NCBI GenBank assembly: GCA_035473255.1
Contig: DATIOK010000073.1
Coordinates: forward strand, 1 to 27,283
Source of the DNA: JAICYJ01 sp035473255
GTDB lineage: Bacteria > Actinomycetota > Thermoleophilia > Gaiellales > JAICJC01
Reading direction: 5' to 3'
DNA length: 27,283 nt
Below the pieces are notes generated by a model. The model did no database searches, had not been told where the DNA came from, and saw only the letters and a list, made by a program, of their open reading frames with translations. Every line of letters starts with the position of its first letter. The first letter of the stretch is position 1. Position numbers and translations under genes: made by a program. Below are positions 13,997 through 24,774 of the stretch, in pieces.

Positions 13997-14260
13997 ATGG
14001 CATCAAAGCCCAAGCGGCGCCCGGCCAAGACGCGTGCCGGCGCCGGCGCATCCACTCGACGCAAGTCCTGCTACTTCTGCAAGGACAAGGTCGAGGAGAT
14101 CGACTACAAGAACTACAACCAGCTTCGACGCTACGTGTCGGAGAAGGGGAAGATCCGGTCGCGACGCATCACCGGCGCTTGCCGGCGGCACCAGCGCCAG
14201 GTGGCGGTGGCCGTGAAGCGCGCGCGTGAGGTGGCCCTGCTGCCCTACGCGGTCAACTGA
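13997..14260 (+). CDS. rpsR: 30S ribosomal protein S18 (zinc-ribbon type)
   Basis: 87 residues. CYFCKDK together with GACRRHQ forms a C-x2-C...C-x2-H set, the C+ (zinc-binding) form of S18, while EIDYKNYNQLRRYVSEKGKI is the S18 core. It pairs with S6 on the 30S platform. ATG 13997 follows the ssb stop by 12 bases behind AAGGAG. The N-terminus is Lys/Arg-rich, as is usual. Confidence 0.95.
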   Translation: MASKPKRRPAKTRAGAGASTRRKSCYFCKDKVEEIDYKNYNQLRRYVSEKGKIRSRRITGACRRHQRQVAVAVKRAREVALLPYAVN

Positions 14261-14286
14261 ATCCCCGCAAGCAGCGGTGAAATCGG

Positions 14287-14315
14287 ACGCGCCGGGCTGG
14301 CATCCGCCGGCGCGT
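14287..14315. other. 9-base-pair hairpin between rpsR and rplI
   Basis: ACGCGCCGG (14287-14295) and CCGGCGCGT (14307-14315) are perfect complements with an 11-base loop, in the 98-base gap within the ribosomal operon. It could be an attenuator, an RNA processing site or a ribosomal protein binding site. Confidence 0.4.
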
Positions 14316-14358
14316 GGGACGATGATCGCGGCCCCGGCCGCGTGACGACGAGGACGTG

Positions 14359-14874
14359 ATGGCACACAAAGGAACACAGGCGATCCTGCTGCAGGACGTC
14401 GACAAACTGGGCCGCAAGGGCGACGTCGTGAACGTCGCCGCCGGCTACATGCGCAACTTCCTGGAGCCGCGCAAGCTGGCGCTGGCCGCCGGCGACGGCA
14501 TGGTCGCACAGGTGCAGCGCCAGGAGGAGATGCGCAAGCGGCACGAGGCGCAGAGCGAGGAGCAGGCGCGCGACATCGCCCACACCCTCAACCGCACCGT
14601 GCTCACGATCAAGGCCCGCGCCGGAGTCGAGGACCGGCTGTACGGCTCGGTCACGTCAAGCGACATCGCCGACGCGATCTGGAAGGCCCGCAAGATCCGG
14701 GTCGACCGCCGCAAGGTGTCCCTGGACGACGCGATCAAGGCGCTCGGCTCCTATCGCGTCTCGATTGCGGTGTGGGGCGATGTCGAGGCCACCGTCAAGG
14801 TGATGGTGGTGCCGGGCGAAGCCGGCGAAGAGGGCAACGTGGAAGCCTTCGAAGCCGAGCCGGACGACTACTGA
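14359..14874 (+). CDS. rplI: 50S ribosomal protein L9
   Basis: 171 residues. The N-domain has QAILLQDVDKLGRKGDVVNV and GYMRNFLEPRKLAL, the strongly conserved L9 signature. A long connecting helix and the C-domain (RLYGSVTSSDIADAI, VSLDDAIKALGSYRVSI) follow. An acidic tail of about 20 residues extends beyond the usual ~148-150 length. It binds 23S rRNA at the base of the L1 stalk. ATG 14359 is chosen over GTG 14356 because L9 normally begins close to this Met; the ribosome site is weak (GACGAGG). Confidence 0.95.
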   Translation: MAHKGTQAILLQDVDKLGRKGDVVNVAAGYMRNFLEPRKLALAAGDGMVAQVQRQEEMRKRHEAQSEEQARDIAHTLNRTVLTIKARAGVEDRLYGSVTSSDIADAIWKARKIRVDRRKVSLDDAIKALGSYRVSIAVWGDVEATVKVMVVPGEAGEEGNVEAFEAEPDDY

Positions 14875-14887
14875 TCCGCCCCGCCTG

Positions 14888-16249
<1,362 letters not shown>

Positions 16250-16255
16250 ACCCCC

Positions 16256-17551
<1,296 letters not shown>

Positions 17552-17606
17552 GCCCGGCGTTACCGAGCTGTTACCTGTCCGAGCAGGTGGCGTGACCACC
17601 CGGCTC

Positions 17607-17612
17607 TAGTGT
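17607..17612 (+). promoter_or_regulatory. -10 box for a leaderless transcript (TAGTGT)
   Basis: TAGTGT lies 7 bases upstream of GTG 17620, the spacing of leaderless actinobacterial genes. It supports 17620 rather than 17611, which lies inside the box. Confidence 0.45.
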
Positions 17613-17619
17613 GCGGGCT

Positions 17620-18693
17620 GTGAGGTGTGTGGCGATGGCGGTGCTGCTGGTGGCGGCGACGGCGTGCAGCGGGTCCCGGGCAGGTGACTCCGGCACGGGC
17701 CCGTCGCCGGCCGCCGGCGCGCCTCATTCCACGGTGACGCTGCCGCCTCGGGCCCCGCGCTACCGGCGCCCGCCCCAGTTCGTGATGGTCTCCTTCGACG
17801 GCTCGGGTGACCCGAAGCTGTGGAGGCACTGGCGTGCCGTCGGCGCCCGCACCGGCGCCCGCTTCAGCTTCTTCCTGTCCGGCGTCTACCTGCTCGACCC
17901 GGCCGACAGGCGCCTCTACCATCCGCCTCGCCACCCGGCCGGCAGCTCGGACATCGGCTTCAGCCCGAGTGCGGCGGCGGTGCGAGCGCTCGTGCGGCAG
18001 ATCGACCTCGGCTACGCCGAGGGCCACGAGATCGGGACGCACTACAACGGCCACTTCTGCGAGCCATACCCCGGCAACATCTCCACCTGGAGCAGGCGCG
18101 ACTGGCGGCACGAGATCGGCCAGTTCCACGAGCTGATGCGCCACGCCGGCCTGGCCGTCCCCGCCGGCGAGATTCGCGGAGGTCGCACGCCCTGCCTGCA
18201 GGGCCTCCTCGGCAGGCTCTACCCGGTGCTGCGGTCGGAGGGCATGACGTACGACACCAGCCAGGCCGATCTCCCGGGCGACTGGCCGCGGCGGCGCGAC
18301 CGCATCTGGAGCTTCCCGCTGGCGCTGATTCGGCTGGTGGGCACGCCCTGGCGGTCACTGTCGATGGACTACAACTTCTACGTGAACCAGTCCGGCGCGC
18401 GGACGGTGTCGCGCCGCCGCGCCCGCGTCCTGGCCGACAACGTGTTCGCCAGCTACATGCGGTACTTCCGCGCCAACTACCACGGCGACCGCGCGCCGAT
18501 CGACGTCGGAAACCACTTCGCCAGGTGGAACCACGGCGCCTACGTGGATGCGCTGACGCGGTTCGTCGACGCGGTCTGCATTCGCCCCGAGGTGCGCTGC
18601 GTGACCTACTCGACGCTGGTGTCCTGGCTGAACGCGCAGCCGCCCCGCTGGCTGGCACGCGACCGTGCCGGCCGCTTCCCGCGCATGCGTTAG
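17620..18693 (+). CDS. Secreted lipoprotein with polysaccharide-deacetylase-like fold
   Basis: 357 residues. A short signal (VRCVAMAVLLVAATAC) ends in a lipobox-like A-T-A-C, predicting a lipid-anchored outer protein. The body has FVMVSFDGSGD, in the place of the first deacetylase motif (catalytic Asp), and EIGTHYNGHF, where two His lie three residues apart (H-x3-H rather than the usual H-x2-H). GEIRGGRTPCLQG and the later WNHGAYVDAL segment resemble the remaining motifs. The substrate would be an acetylated sugar polymer if active; the altered His spacing leaves that open. It converges on the lipoprotein gene at 18701 with only 7 bases between the stops. Confidence 0.7.
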   Translation: MRCVAMAVLLVAATACSGSRAGDSGTGPSPAAGAPHSTVTLPPRAPRYRRPPQFVMVSFDGSGDPKLWRHWRAVGARTGARFSFFLSGVYLLDPADRRLYHPPRHPAGSSDIGFSPSAAAVRALVRQIDLGYAEGHEIGTHYNGHFCEPYPGNISTWSRRDWRHEIGQFHELMRHAGLAVPAGEIRGGRTPCLQGLLGRLYPVLRSEGMTYDTSQADLPGDWPRRRDRIWSFPLALIRLVGTPWRSLSMDYNFYVNQSGARTVSRRRARVLADNVFASYMRYFRANYHGDRAPIDVGNHFARWNHGAYVDALTRFVDAVCIRPEVRCVTYSTLVSWLNAQPPRWLARDRAGRFPRMR

Positions 18694-18700
18694 TCCCGGG

Positions 18701-19702
18701 CTAGGGCACCAGCCGCAGCAGCGTGCCCGTCGGCCGTTGCACCACCCACACCGCATCGCCCGTGGTCGCGATCGCGGCGCCCGCCTGGCCGACGGCGACC
18801 GCTGTGTCGAGCGCCCCGGTGGCGGGGTCGATGCGGGCCACGCCGAAGTCGCCGCTGACCCATACGCCGCCGGTGCCGGCCGCGATCGACCCGCCCCCGC
18901 CCGGCACCGTGACGCGGTCGAGCAGCTGCAGCGCTCCAGTCGCCACCCGCAGCACGGTGGTGCCCTCGTAGACCCAGATCGACCCGGCGTAGACCGTGAT
19001 CTGCGACGGTCGGCCGGCGCCGTTCGCAGCGATGCTGGTGCTGCCGGTCACCTTGCCGGTGGCGACGTTCATCCGCGTCAGCGTGCGGTCGCGGTCGTCG
19101 GTCACCAGCAGGGAGCCGGCGTCGGTCGTGATCGCATCGGGATGTCCGGTCACGCGCCGCGTCGCGACCAATCCCAGCGTGTCCGGGTTGAGCTGCACCA
19201 GCCGACCCCCGTCCGCGGTCACCCACAGCCGGCTTTGCGCGGCCAGCAGCGCTCGCATCCTGGCGCCGACGTCGCGGCGCTCGATCACGTTGCCGGTGCT
19301 CGGATCGATCCGCATCACCGCGCCGCCGCCGGCCACGTACACCGACGACGCCGTGGCGGCGATCAGGTAGGGCGTATGCGAGACCGGCAACATGGTGGGC
19401 GGGCCGGCGGTGCCGGTCGCCGTATCCACCGCGATCAGCGAGCCGAGCAGGTGCGGCCCGCCGCCCCAGACCGCTACCCACATCGTGGTCGTCCCGTCCC
19501 AGGCAATCGCCGGTACTCCGCCCAGCGGGATCCGCGCCGTCACCCGCCGCGGCAGCGCGGGGGTTGTGCTGTGACCGCCGCCGGAGCTGCCTGCGGGCAC
19601 CACCGCGACCGTGTGCCCGCCGTTTTCGACGTGCAGGCCGGACTGGCTGCCGCATCCGGCGGCCAGCACCGCCACAAGCGAGATCGCCGCGAGCGCCCTC
19701 AC
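18701..19702 (-). CDS. Beta-propeller lipoprotein (YVTN-like), third gene of a two-component operon
   Basis: 333 residues. The lipoprotein signal is LAAISLVAVLAAGC (Cys17). The mature part is a run of beta-propeller repeats of the YVTN/NHL style (for example GSLIAVDTATGT, GAVMRIDPSTGNVI, TLTRMNVATGKV, GVARIDPATGAL), each with a D-x-x-T/S-G turn, suggesting about seven blades. Its GTG start overlaps the kinase stop by 4 bases (GTGA). In the Streptomyces Cse system a lipoprotein (CseA) dampens a sensor kinase; a similar partner role is inferred from position here, although the fold looks different. Confidence 0.75.
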   Translation of the reverse strand: MRALAAISLVAVLAAGCGSQSGLHVENGGHTVAVVPAGSSGGGHSTTPALPRRVTARIPLGGVPAIAWDGTTTMWVAVWGGGPHLLGSLIAVDTATGTAGPPTMLPVSHTPYLIAATASSVYVAGGGAVMRIDPSTGNVIERRDVGARMRALLAAQSRLWVTADGGRLVQLNPDTLGLVATRRVTGHPDAITTDAGSLLVTDDRDRTLTRMNVATGKVTGSTSIAANGAGRPSQITVYAGSIWVYEGTTVLRVATGALQLLDRVTVPGGGGSIAAGTGGVWVSGDFGVARIDPATGALDTAVAVGQAGAAIATTGDAVWVVQRPTGTLLRLVP

Positions 19703-20910
19703 GCCGGCAGCTCCGGTAGCTCGATCGTGACGGCGGCGCCGCCGGCTGGCACGTTCGCCAGCACCAGTCGTCCGCCCAGCACCCGCGCCTGCGCCGCCGC
19801 GATCGCCAGGCCCAGCCCGATTCCGCCGCCGCGGGCCGGGTCGCCCGACGAAAACCGCTCGGTGGCGCGCTCGAGCATCTCGGGCGAGAAACCGGGCCCG
19901 CTGTCGGTGACACGCACCCGCGTCTCGCCGACGTCGATGACGATCGGCGGTCGGCCGTGCCGCTCGGCGTTCCCGATCACGTTCTCGAGCACCCGCTCCA
20001 GCCGGCGCGGGTCGACCAGCGCGCGGCAGGGCTGCGACGTTCCGCTGCGCGTGCCCTGGTGCCGCGAGGCCACGTCGGCGGCCAGCGCGCCGACGTCCAC
20101 CCACCGCAGGTCGGGTGTGGCCGAGCCGCTGTCCAGCCGTGCGATCTCGAGCAGGTCCTCGACCAGGCCGCTCAGGTGCGACACGCGCTCCTTGATGGCG
20201 CCGCCCACCTGGTCGTCGTCGAGCAGGCTGGCGGCGGCGGTCAGCCCGGTCAGGGGCGTGCGCAGGTCGTGGGCGACGTCGGCCACGAACCGCTGCTCGT
20301 GAAGCAGGCGTTGCTGCAGGGCCTCGGCCATCCGGTCGACCGCGTCGCTCATGGCCGCCACCTCGTCGCCCCCGGTGGCGCCGATGCGCGCGTCCAGATC
20401 GCCGCCGGCCACGCGCTCGGCCGTCGCCGCCGCGCGTCTCAGACGCAGCGACAGGCGGCTCGCCAGCGCCACACCCACCACCGCGCCGGCCAGCGCCGCC
20501 GCCAGCGCCGCGCCGATCAGCTTGGTGCGCAGGTCGTTCAGCGACTGCTGCTCGGCCTGGAACGAGGCGCGCACGTAGATCGGCGTGCCGTCGGCGGCAG
20601 GCCGCCCGGCCCAGATCACGGGCTTGCCGTTCCAGTCGCCGCAGTAGGTGGCGACGTGGTGCGAGGCAACGGCGGCGCGCAGCGGCGCCGGCACGGAGCG
20701 GTCGTTCGCGAGCAGTGCCGGGTAGGGCGTGATCGGCTTGGTCAGCGGGTACAGCCGGGCCGCCGACCGCACGTTCGCCACCACCTTGGCGCGGGCCCGG
20801 TCGAGCAGGTCCTGCGCCGACAGCTGGTACACGGCCACGCCCACGAACGCCGCCACCAGCGCCGCCACCAGCGCGAACGCCAGCGCCAGCCGTACCCGCA
20901 GCGACCTCAC
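19699..20910 (-). CDS. Sensor histidine kinase
   Basis: 403 residues. The order is membrane helix 1 (about 8-30), an external sensor loop of ~100 residues with one Cys (C90), helix 2 (about 131-151), HAMP (to about 205), H-box FVADVAHDLRTPL with the phosphorylated His at 214, N-box NVIGNAERHG near 310-319, G1 TDSGPGF, and G2 GIGLGLAIA near 363-371. These are all the parts of an active class I kinase. The GTG start overlaps the response regulator stop by 4 bases (GTGA). It would sense an envelope signal and phosphorylate the neighbouring regulator. Confidence 0.9.
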   Translation of the reverse strand: MRSLRVRLALAFALVAALVAAFVGVAVYQLSAQDLLDRARAKVVANVRSAARLYPLTKPITPYPALLANDRSVPAPLRAAVASHHVATYCGDWNGKPVIWAGRPAADGTPIYVRASFQAEQQSLNDLRTKLIGAALAAALAGAVVGVALASRLSLRLRRAAATAERVAGGDLDARIGATGGDEVAAMSDAVDRMAEALQQRLLHEQRFVADVAHDLRTPLTGLTAAASLLDDDQVGGAIKERVSHLSGLVEDLLEIARLDSGSATPDLRWVDVGALAADVASRHQGTRSGTSQPCRALVDPRRLERVLENVIGNAERHGRPPIVIDVGETRVRVTDSGPGFSPEMLERATERFSSGDPARGGGIGLGLAIAAAQARVLGGRLVLANVPAGGAAVTIELPELPA

Positions 20911-21578
20911 GGCCGCACCATCTTGTAGCCGGCGCCGCGCACGGTCTCGATAACCTCGGGCCCGACCTTGCCGCGCAGCCGCCGCACGTGCATGTCGACC
21001 AGGCGCGTGTCGCCGGCCCACACGTATCCCCACACCTCCTCCAGCAGCCGCTCGCGGCCGAGCACGACGCCGGCGTTCTCGGCCAGCATCAGCAGCAGCC
21101 GGTACTCGGTCGGGGTCAGCGACAGCTCCTCGCCGCCGCGGGTCACCACCATGCCCAGCGGGTCGATCTCGAGCTCGCCGAACCGCAGCGGTTGCTGGGG
21201 TGCGGCGCGGGTGACGCGCCGCAGCACCGCCCGCAGCCGGGCCGCCAGCACCGACGGCTCGAACGGCTTCGTGACGTAGTCGTCGGCGCCCGCCTCCAGG
21301 CCCAGCACCACATCCACGGCATCGGTGCGGGCCGTCAGCATCACCACCGGCACCACGCTCGACTCGCGGATCGCGCGGCAGACGGAGACGCCGTCCAGCC
21401 CCGGCAGCATCACGTCCAGCAGCACCAGGTCGGGGCTGCCGGCACGGAACGCATCGAGCCCGGCCGGGCCGTCGGCCGCGGTGTCGACCACGAAGCCGTC
21501 GCGCTCGAGCGACAGCTGCGTCATCTCGCGGATGGTGGCGTCGTCCTCGACCAGCAGGATCGTGTGCTGTTCCACCAT
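20907..21578 (-). CDS. OmpR-family response regulator (CseB-like)
   Basis: 223 residues. The receiver domain has acidic pair ED-D at 11-13, phosphoacceptor D55 (LVLLDVMLPG), T82 and K104 (VTKPF). The C-terminal winged helix (LSLTPTEYRLLLMLAE, DMHVRRLRGKVG, ETVRGAGYKM) binds DNA. From memory the receiver is very close to CseB of Streptomyces (VLGLEAGADDYVTKPF block), which answers cell-envelope stress. No SigE-type sigma gene adjoins here, so the name is only a resemblance. The start is ATG 21578. A small hairpin CACGA-TTG-TCGTG (21630-21642) lies upstream. Confidence 0.9.
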   Translation of the reverse strand: MVEQHTILLVEDDATIREMTQLSLERDGFVVDTAADGPAGLDAFRAGSPDLVLLDVMLPGLDGVSVCRAIRESSVVPVVMLTARTDAVDVVLGLEAGADDYVTKPFEPSVLAARLRAVLRRVTRAAPQQPLRFGELEIDPLGMVVTRGGEELSLTPTEYRLLLMLAENAGVVLGRERLLEEVWGYVWAGDTRLVDMHVRRLRGKVGPEVIETVRGAGYKMVRP

Positions 21579-21648
21579 CCAAGCGTACGAGATGAGTCAC
21601 CCGGCACGGCCTCGTGTGCGCGGTTGTTACACGATTGTCGTGCCCGAC

Positions 21649-24072
21649 TCAGGCGCGGATGCGGGCCCCGGGGGGATCCCAGAGCGGCTCTGAGGCGACC
21701 TCGGCGGCCACCCACTGGCCGAACACCTCGACTTCGACGGAGGTGCCGGCCTCAGCCGATGCCGCCGGCAGGTAGGCGTAGGCGATCGAGCGCTCGACGG
21801 CGTATCCGTAGCTGCCGGTGGTGACGCGCCCCACCACCTGATCGCCGATCCGCACCGGCTCCGAGCCCAGGCACACCGACCGCGCATCGGCCAGCAGCAG
21901 GCAGCAGAGCCTCGCACCCGGATCACGCGAACGCGATTCGAGCAGCGCCTCGCGGCCCTTGAAGTCGCCCTTGTCGGGTTTCACCGCGAACGCCAGGCCG
22001 GCCTGGTCGGGCGTCTCCTCCGGCGTCATGTCCGCGCCCCAGACGCGGTAGCCCTTCTCGATCCGCAGGGCGTCGATCGCGCGGTAGCCGCAGGCGCGGA
22101 TGCCGTGCTCCTGGCCCGCGGCCCAGAGCGAGTCCCACAGCGCCTGCCCGTACTCGCTCGGGCAGTAGAGCTCCCAGCCCAGCTCGCCGACGTAGGTCAC
22201 TCGCACCACCAGGCAGGGCACCGAGTCGATCGAGATCTCCTGCGCGGTCATGTAGCGGAAGGCCTCGTTGGAGAGGTCGCTCTTGGTCAACGGCGCCAGC
22301 ACCTCGCGGGCGCGCGGCCCCCAGATGCCGAAGCAGGCGTACGCCGACGTCACGTCGCTCACCTGGGCGCTGCCGTCGGCGGGCAGGTGCTTGCGCACCC
22401 AGGCCATGTCGTGGTTGCCGAAGGCGGTGCCGGTCACGATCCGGAAGCGGTGCTGCTCCAGCCGGGTGACGGTGAAGTCGCACTCGATGCCGCCGCGTGC
22501 GTTCAGCATCTGGGTGTAAGTGACCGAGCCGGGCGGGCGCAATACGTCGTTGCCGCAGAGATAGTCGAGCAGCTCCGGCGACCCGGGGCCGTGCACCTCG
22601 AACTTGGCGAACGAGCTCTCGTCGAACAGGCCGACGCGCTCGCGCGTGGCCATCGCCTCAGCGTGGATCGCGGGCGACCAGTTCTCGCCCGCCCAGCCCC
22701 GCGGGCGCAGCGACTCATCGCCCTCGGCAGCGTTCGGGTCGAACCAGTTGGCCCGCTCCCAGGCCGACTTCTCGCCGAACGACGCGCCCAGCTCGATCAG
22801 GCGCTGGTACGCCGGCGACAGCCGCAGCGGCCGGCCGGCCTGGCGCTCGTGGTTTGGGTACTTGATGTCGTAGTAGGTGGCGTAGACCTCTGTCGCACGG
22901 GCCAGCGTGTAGGCCTGGCTGCGGTACTGGCGGCCGAAGCGGCGGATGTCCATGTGCCACAGATCGAGGCTGGGCTCGCCGTTCACGACCCACTCCGCCA
23001 TCTGCCAGCCCATGCCCCCGGCGCCGGCCAGGCCGTGCGCGCAGAAGCCTGCCGCCACCCAGAACCCGGGCACGTCGGACTCGCCGAGGATGTACTCGCC
23101 GTCGGGCGTGAACGCCTCCGGCCCGTTGAACAGCTTCCTGACCTCGGCCTGCTCCATCGCCGGGACGCGCCTGATCGAGTTTCCCAGCAGCTCGTCGAAC
23201 CGCTCCCAGTCCTCCGGCAGCAGCTGCGCCTCGAAGCCGTCGGGGACGCCGTCCAGCGCCCACGGCGCCGGGTCGCGCTCGTAGCCGCCCATGATCAGCC
23301 CGCCCACCTCGGTGCGCCAGTAGACCAGGTTGTCGGGATCACGGAGCGTTGGCAGAGCAGGCAACGGTGGATCGAAGGCCTCGGTCACCAGGAACTCGTG
23401 CGGATAGGGGATGATCGGGACGTCGACGCCCACCATCCGCGCGATCTGCGGCGCGTACATGCCGCCGGCGTTGATCACGACGTCGGTGCGGATCGTGCCC
23501 CTGTCCGTGACCACCTCGTGCACGCGGCCGTCCTTCAAGGTGATCGCCTCGACGCGCGTGCGCTGCTCGATGTCGGCACCCAGCAGACGGGCACCGTCGG
23601 CCAGCGCGAACGTCAGCTGGCTGGGATCGAGGTACCCGTCCTGCGGCAGGAATGCCGCGCCCAGCACGCCGTCGGTGCTCATCGGCGGGAACAGCTCCTG
23701 CGCCTCGGACGCCGAGATCAGCTCGACCGGCAGCCCGAAGCTCTTGGCCCAGCCGGCCTGGCGCTGCAGCTCCTCCATGCGCGGCTTCGACGATGCCAGC
23801 CGCAGACCTCCCAGCTCGTGCCAGCCCGGGTCCTTGCCGGTTTCGTCCTTGAGGTCGGCGTACAGGCCCACCGAGTACTGCATCATCTTGGTCAGGCTGA
23901 CCGTGGAGCGCAGCTGTCCGACCAGGCCGGCCGAGTGCCAGGTGGAGCCGTGCGTGAGGCCGTACTGTTCGACCAGCACGACGTCGCTCCAGCCCAGCTT
24001 GGCGAGGTGGTAGAGGATGCTGCAGCCGCCGACCCCGCCGCCGATCACCACCGCCCGTGCCTCAGTCCTCAC
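21649..24072 (-). CDS. Dimethylglycine/sarcosine dehydrogenase-like FAD and folate-domain oxidoreductase
   Basis: 807 residues. The N-terminal DAO domain has the FAD motif VIGGGVGGC (9-17) and STWHSAGL (43-50), whose His46 matches the histidine that carries covalent FAD in dimethylglycine dehydrogenase. An FAO-middle domain follows (about 360-430), then a GcvT-type folate-binding domain (DESSFAKFEVHGPGSPE, FTVTRLEQHRFRIV, YVGELGWELY) and its C-terminal barrel (AVKPDKGDFKGREAL). Such enzymes remove a methyl group from N-methylated glycines and pass it to tetrahydrofolate. The exact substrate is not certain from sequence. The start codon lies 11 bases inside the end of the HAD gene, so the two are co-translated. 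Confidence 0.88.
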   Translation of the reverse strand: MRTEARAVVIGGGVGGCSILYHLAKLGWSDVVLVEQYGLTHGSTWHSAGLVGQLRSTVSLTKMMQYSVGLYADLKDETGKDPGWHELGGLRLASSKPRMEELQRQAGWAKSFGLPVELISASEAQELFPPMSTDGVLGAAFLPQDGYLDPSQLTFALADGARLLGADIEQRTRVEAITLKDGRVHEVVTDRGTIRTDVVINAGGMYAPQIARMVGVDVPIIPYPHEFLVTEAFDPPLPALPTLRDPDNLVYWRTEVGGLIMGGYERDPAPWALDGVPDGFEAQLLPEDWERFDELLGNSIRRVPAMEQAEVRKLFNGPEAFTPDGEYILGESDVPGFWVAAGFCAHGLAGAGGMGWQMAEWVVNGEPSLDLWHMDIRRFGRQYRSQAYTLARATEVYATYYDIKYPNHERQAGRPLRLSPAYQRLIELGASFGEKSAWERANWFDPNAAEGDESLRPRGWAGENWSPAIHAEAMATRERVGLFDESSFAKFEVHGPGSPELLDYLCGNDVLRPPGSVTYTQMLNARGGIECDFTVTRLEQHRFRIVTGTAFGNHDMAWVRKHLPADGSAQVSDVTSAYACFGIWGPRAREVLAPLTKSDLSNEAFRYMTAQEISIDSVPCLVVRVTYVGELGWELYCPSEYGQALWDSLWAAGQEHGIRACGYRAIDALRIEKGYRVWGADMTPEETPDQAGLAFAVKPDKGDFKGREALLESRSRDPGARLCCLLLADARSVCLGSEPVRIGDQVVGRVTTGSYGYAVERSIAYAYLPAASAEAGTSVEVEVFGQWVAAEVASEPLWDPPGARIRA

Positions 24073-24745
24073 CGAACCGCTCCCTGATCAGTGGTATAGA
24101 CCAATCCAAGGCCCGTACGATACCCGCTGCACCGGTGAGCCGCTCGGCCTGGGCGGTGCCCTCGATCACGATGCACTGCATGCCGGCTGCGAGCGCCGCG
24201 CGCAGGCCCTGCTCGGAGTCCTCGAAGGTCAGCACCTGGTCGGCCGGCAGCGGGCGTCCGACGTGGTCGGCCAGCTCGTCCCTGGCCAGCAGGTAGCCCT
24301 GCGGGTCGGGCTTGCCGCGCTGCACATCCTCGAGGCAGACCAGCACCGGGAACAGCCCCCGCAGGCCGCTGGACTCGAGCACGCCCTCGATCTCGACGCG
24401 GGCGGCGCCGGAGGCGATCGCGACCGGCACCCGGGCGGCGATCCGGCGTACGCAGTCCGCCGCCTGCGGGTGCACGGTCGAGCGCGTCCGCTGCGCCTCC
24501 ATGTAGAGCTGTGCGCGGCGCTCGACCAGGTGCTCCAGCAGCCCCGGCTCGCCGCTGCGGCCGAACCGATCCAGCACCAGCCGGCAGATCTCGTCGTCGG
24601 CGTACCCGGCGAACTGCTCGAAGTAGAGCGATGCCGGCACCTCGATCCCGACCTCGCTGAAGATGCGCTCGAACAGCTCCGCGAGCAGGCCTTCGTCGTC
24701 GGAGATGGTGCCGTTGAAATCGAATATCACGGCTGCCGGTCTCAT
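24062..24745 (-). CDS. HAD-superfamily hydrolase (phosphoglucomutase/phosphatase type)
   Basis: 227 residues. Motif I is DFNGT (nucleophile D9); motif II is the Ser in VAIASGAAR; motif III is the Lys in RGKPDPQGY; motif IV is TFEDSEQG. A helical cap lies between I and II (about 15-85), as in beta-phosphoglucomutase and phosphoglycolate phosphatases. The second catalytic Asp position is Asn in DFNGT (D-x-N instead of D-x-D), so plain phosphatase activity may be altered. The substrate is unknown. Its 3' end overlaps the dehydrogenase gene by 11 bases. A TACACT -10 box lies 10 bases before the ATG, suggesting a leaderless transcript. Confidence 0.85.
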   Translation of the reverse strand: MRPAAVIFDFNGTISDDEGLLAELFERIFSEVGIEVPASLYFEQFAGYADDEICRLVLDRFGRSGEPGLLEHLVERRAQLYMEAQRTRSTVHPQAADCVRRIAARVPVAIASGAARVEIEGVLESSGLRGLFPVLVCLEDVQRGKPDPQGYLLARDELADHVGRPLPADQVLTFEDSEQGLRAALAAGMQCIVIEGTAQAERLTGAAGIVRALDWSIPLIRERFGED

Positions 24746-24755
24746 GGCCGGCGCG

Positions 24756-24765
24756 AGTGTACAGT
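24756..24765. promoter_or_regulatory. Back-to-back overlapping -10 boxes of a divergent gene pair
   Basis: On the plus strand TACAGT (24760-24765) is 9 bases before ATG 24775. On the minus strand TACACT (24761-24756) is 10 bases before ATG 24745. The two boxes overlap at 24760-24761, within the palindrome TGTACA (24758-24763). Confidence 0.55.
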
Positions 24766-24774
24766 CAACGCCGA

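Noticed and set aside
22105..24087. 660-codon open frame on the plus strand
   Set aside because: Antisense shadow of the dimethylglycine dehydrogenase-like gene.
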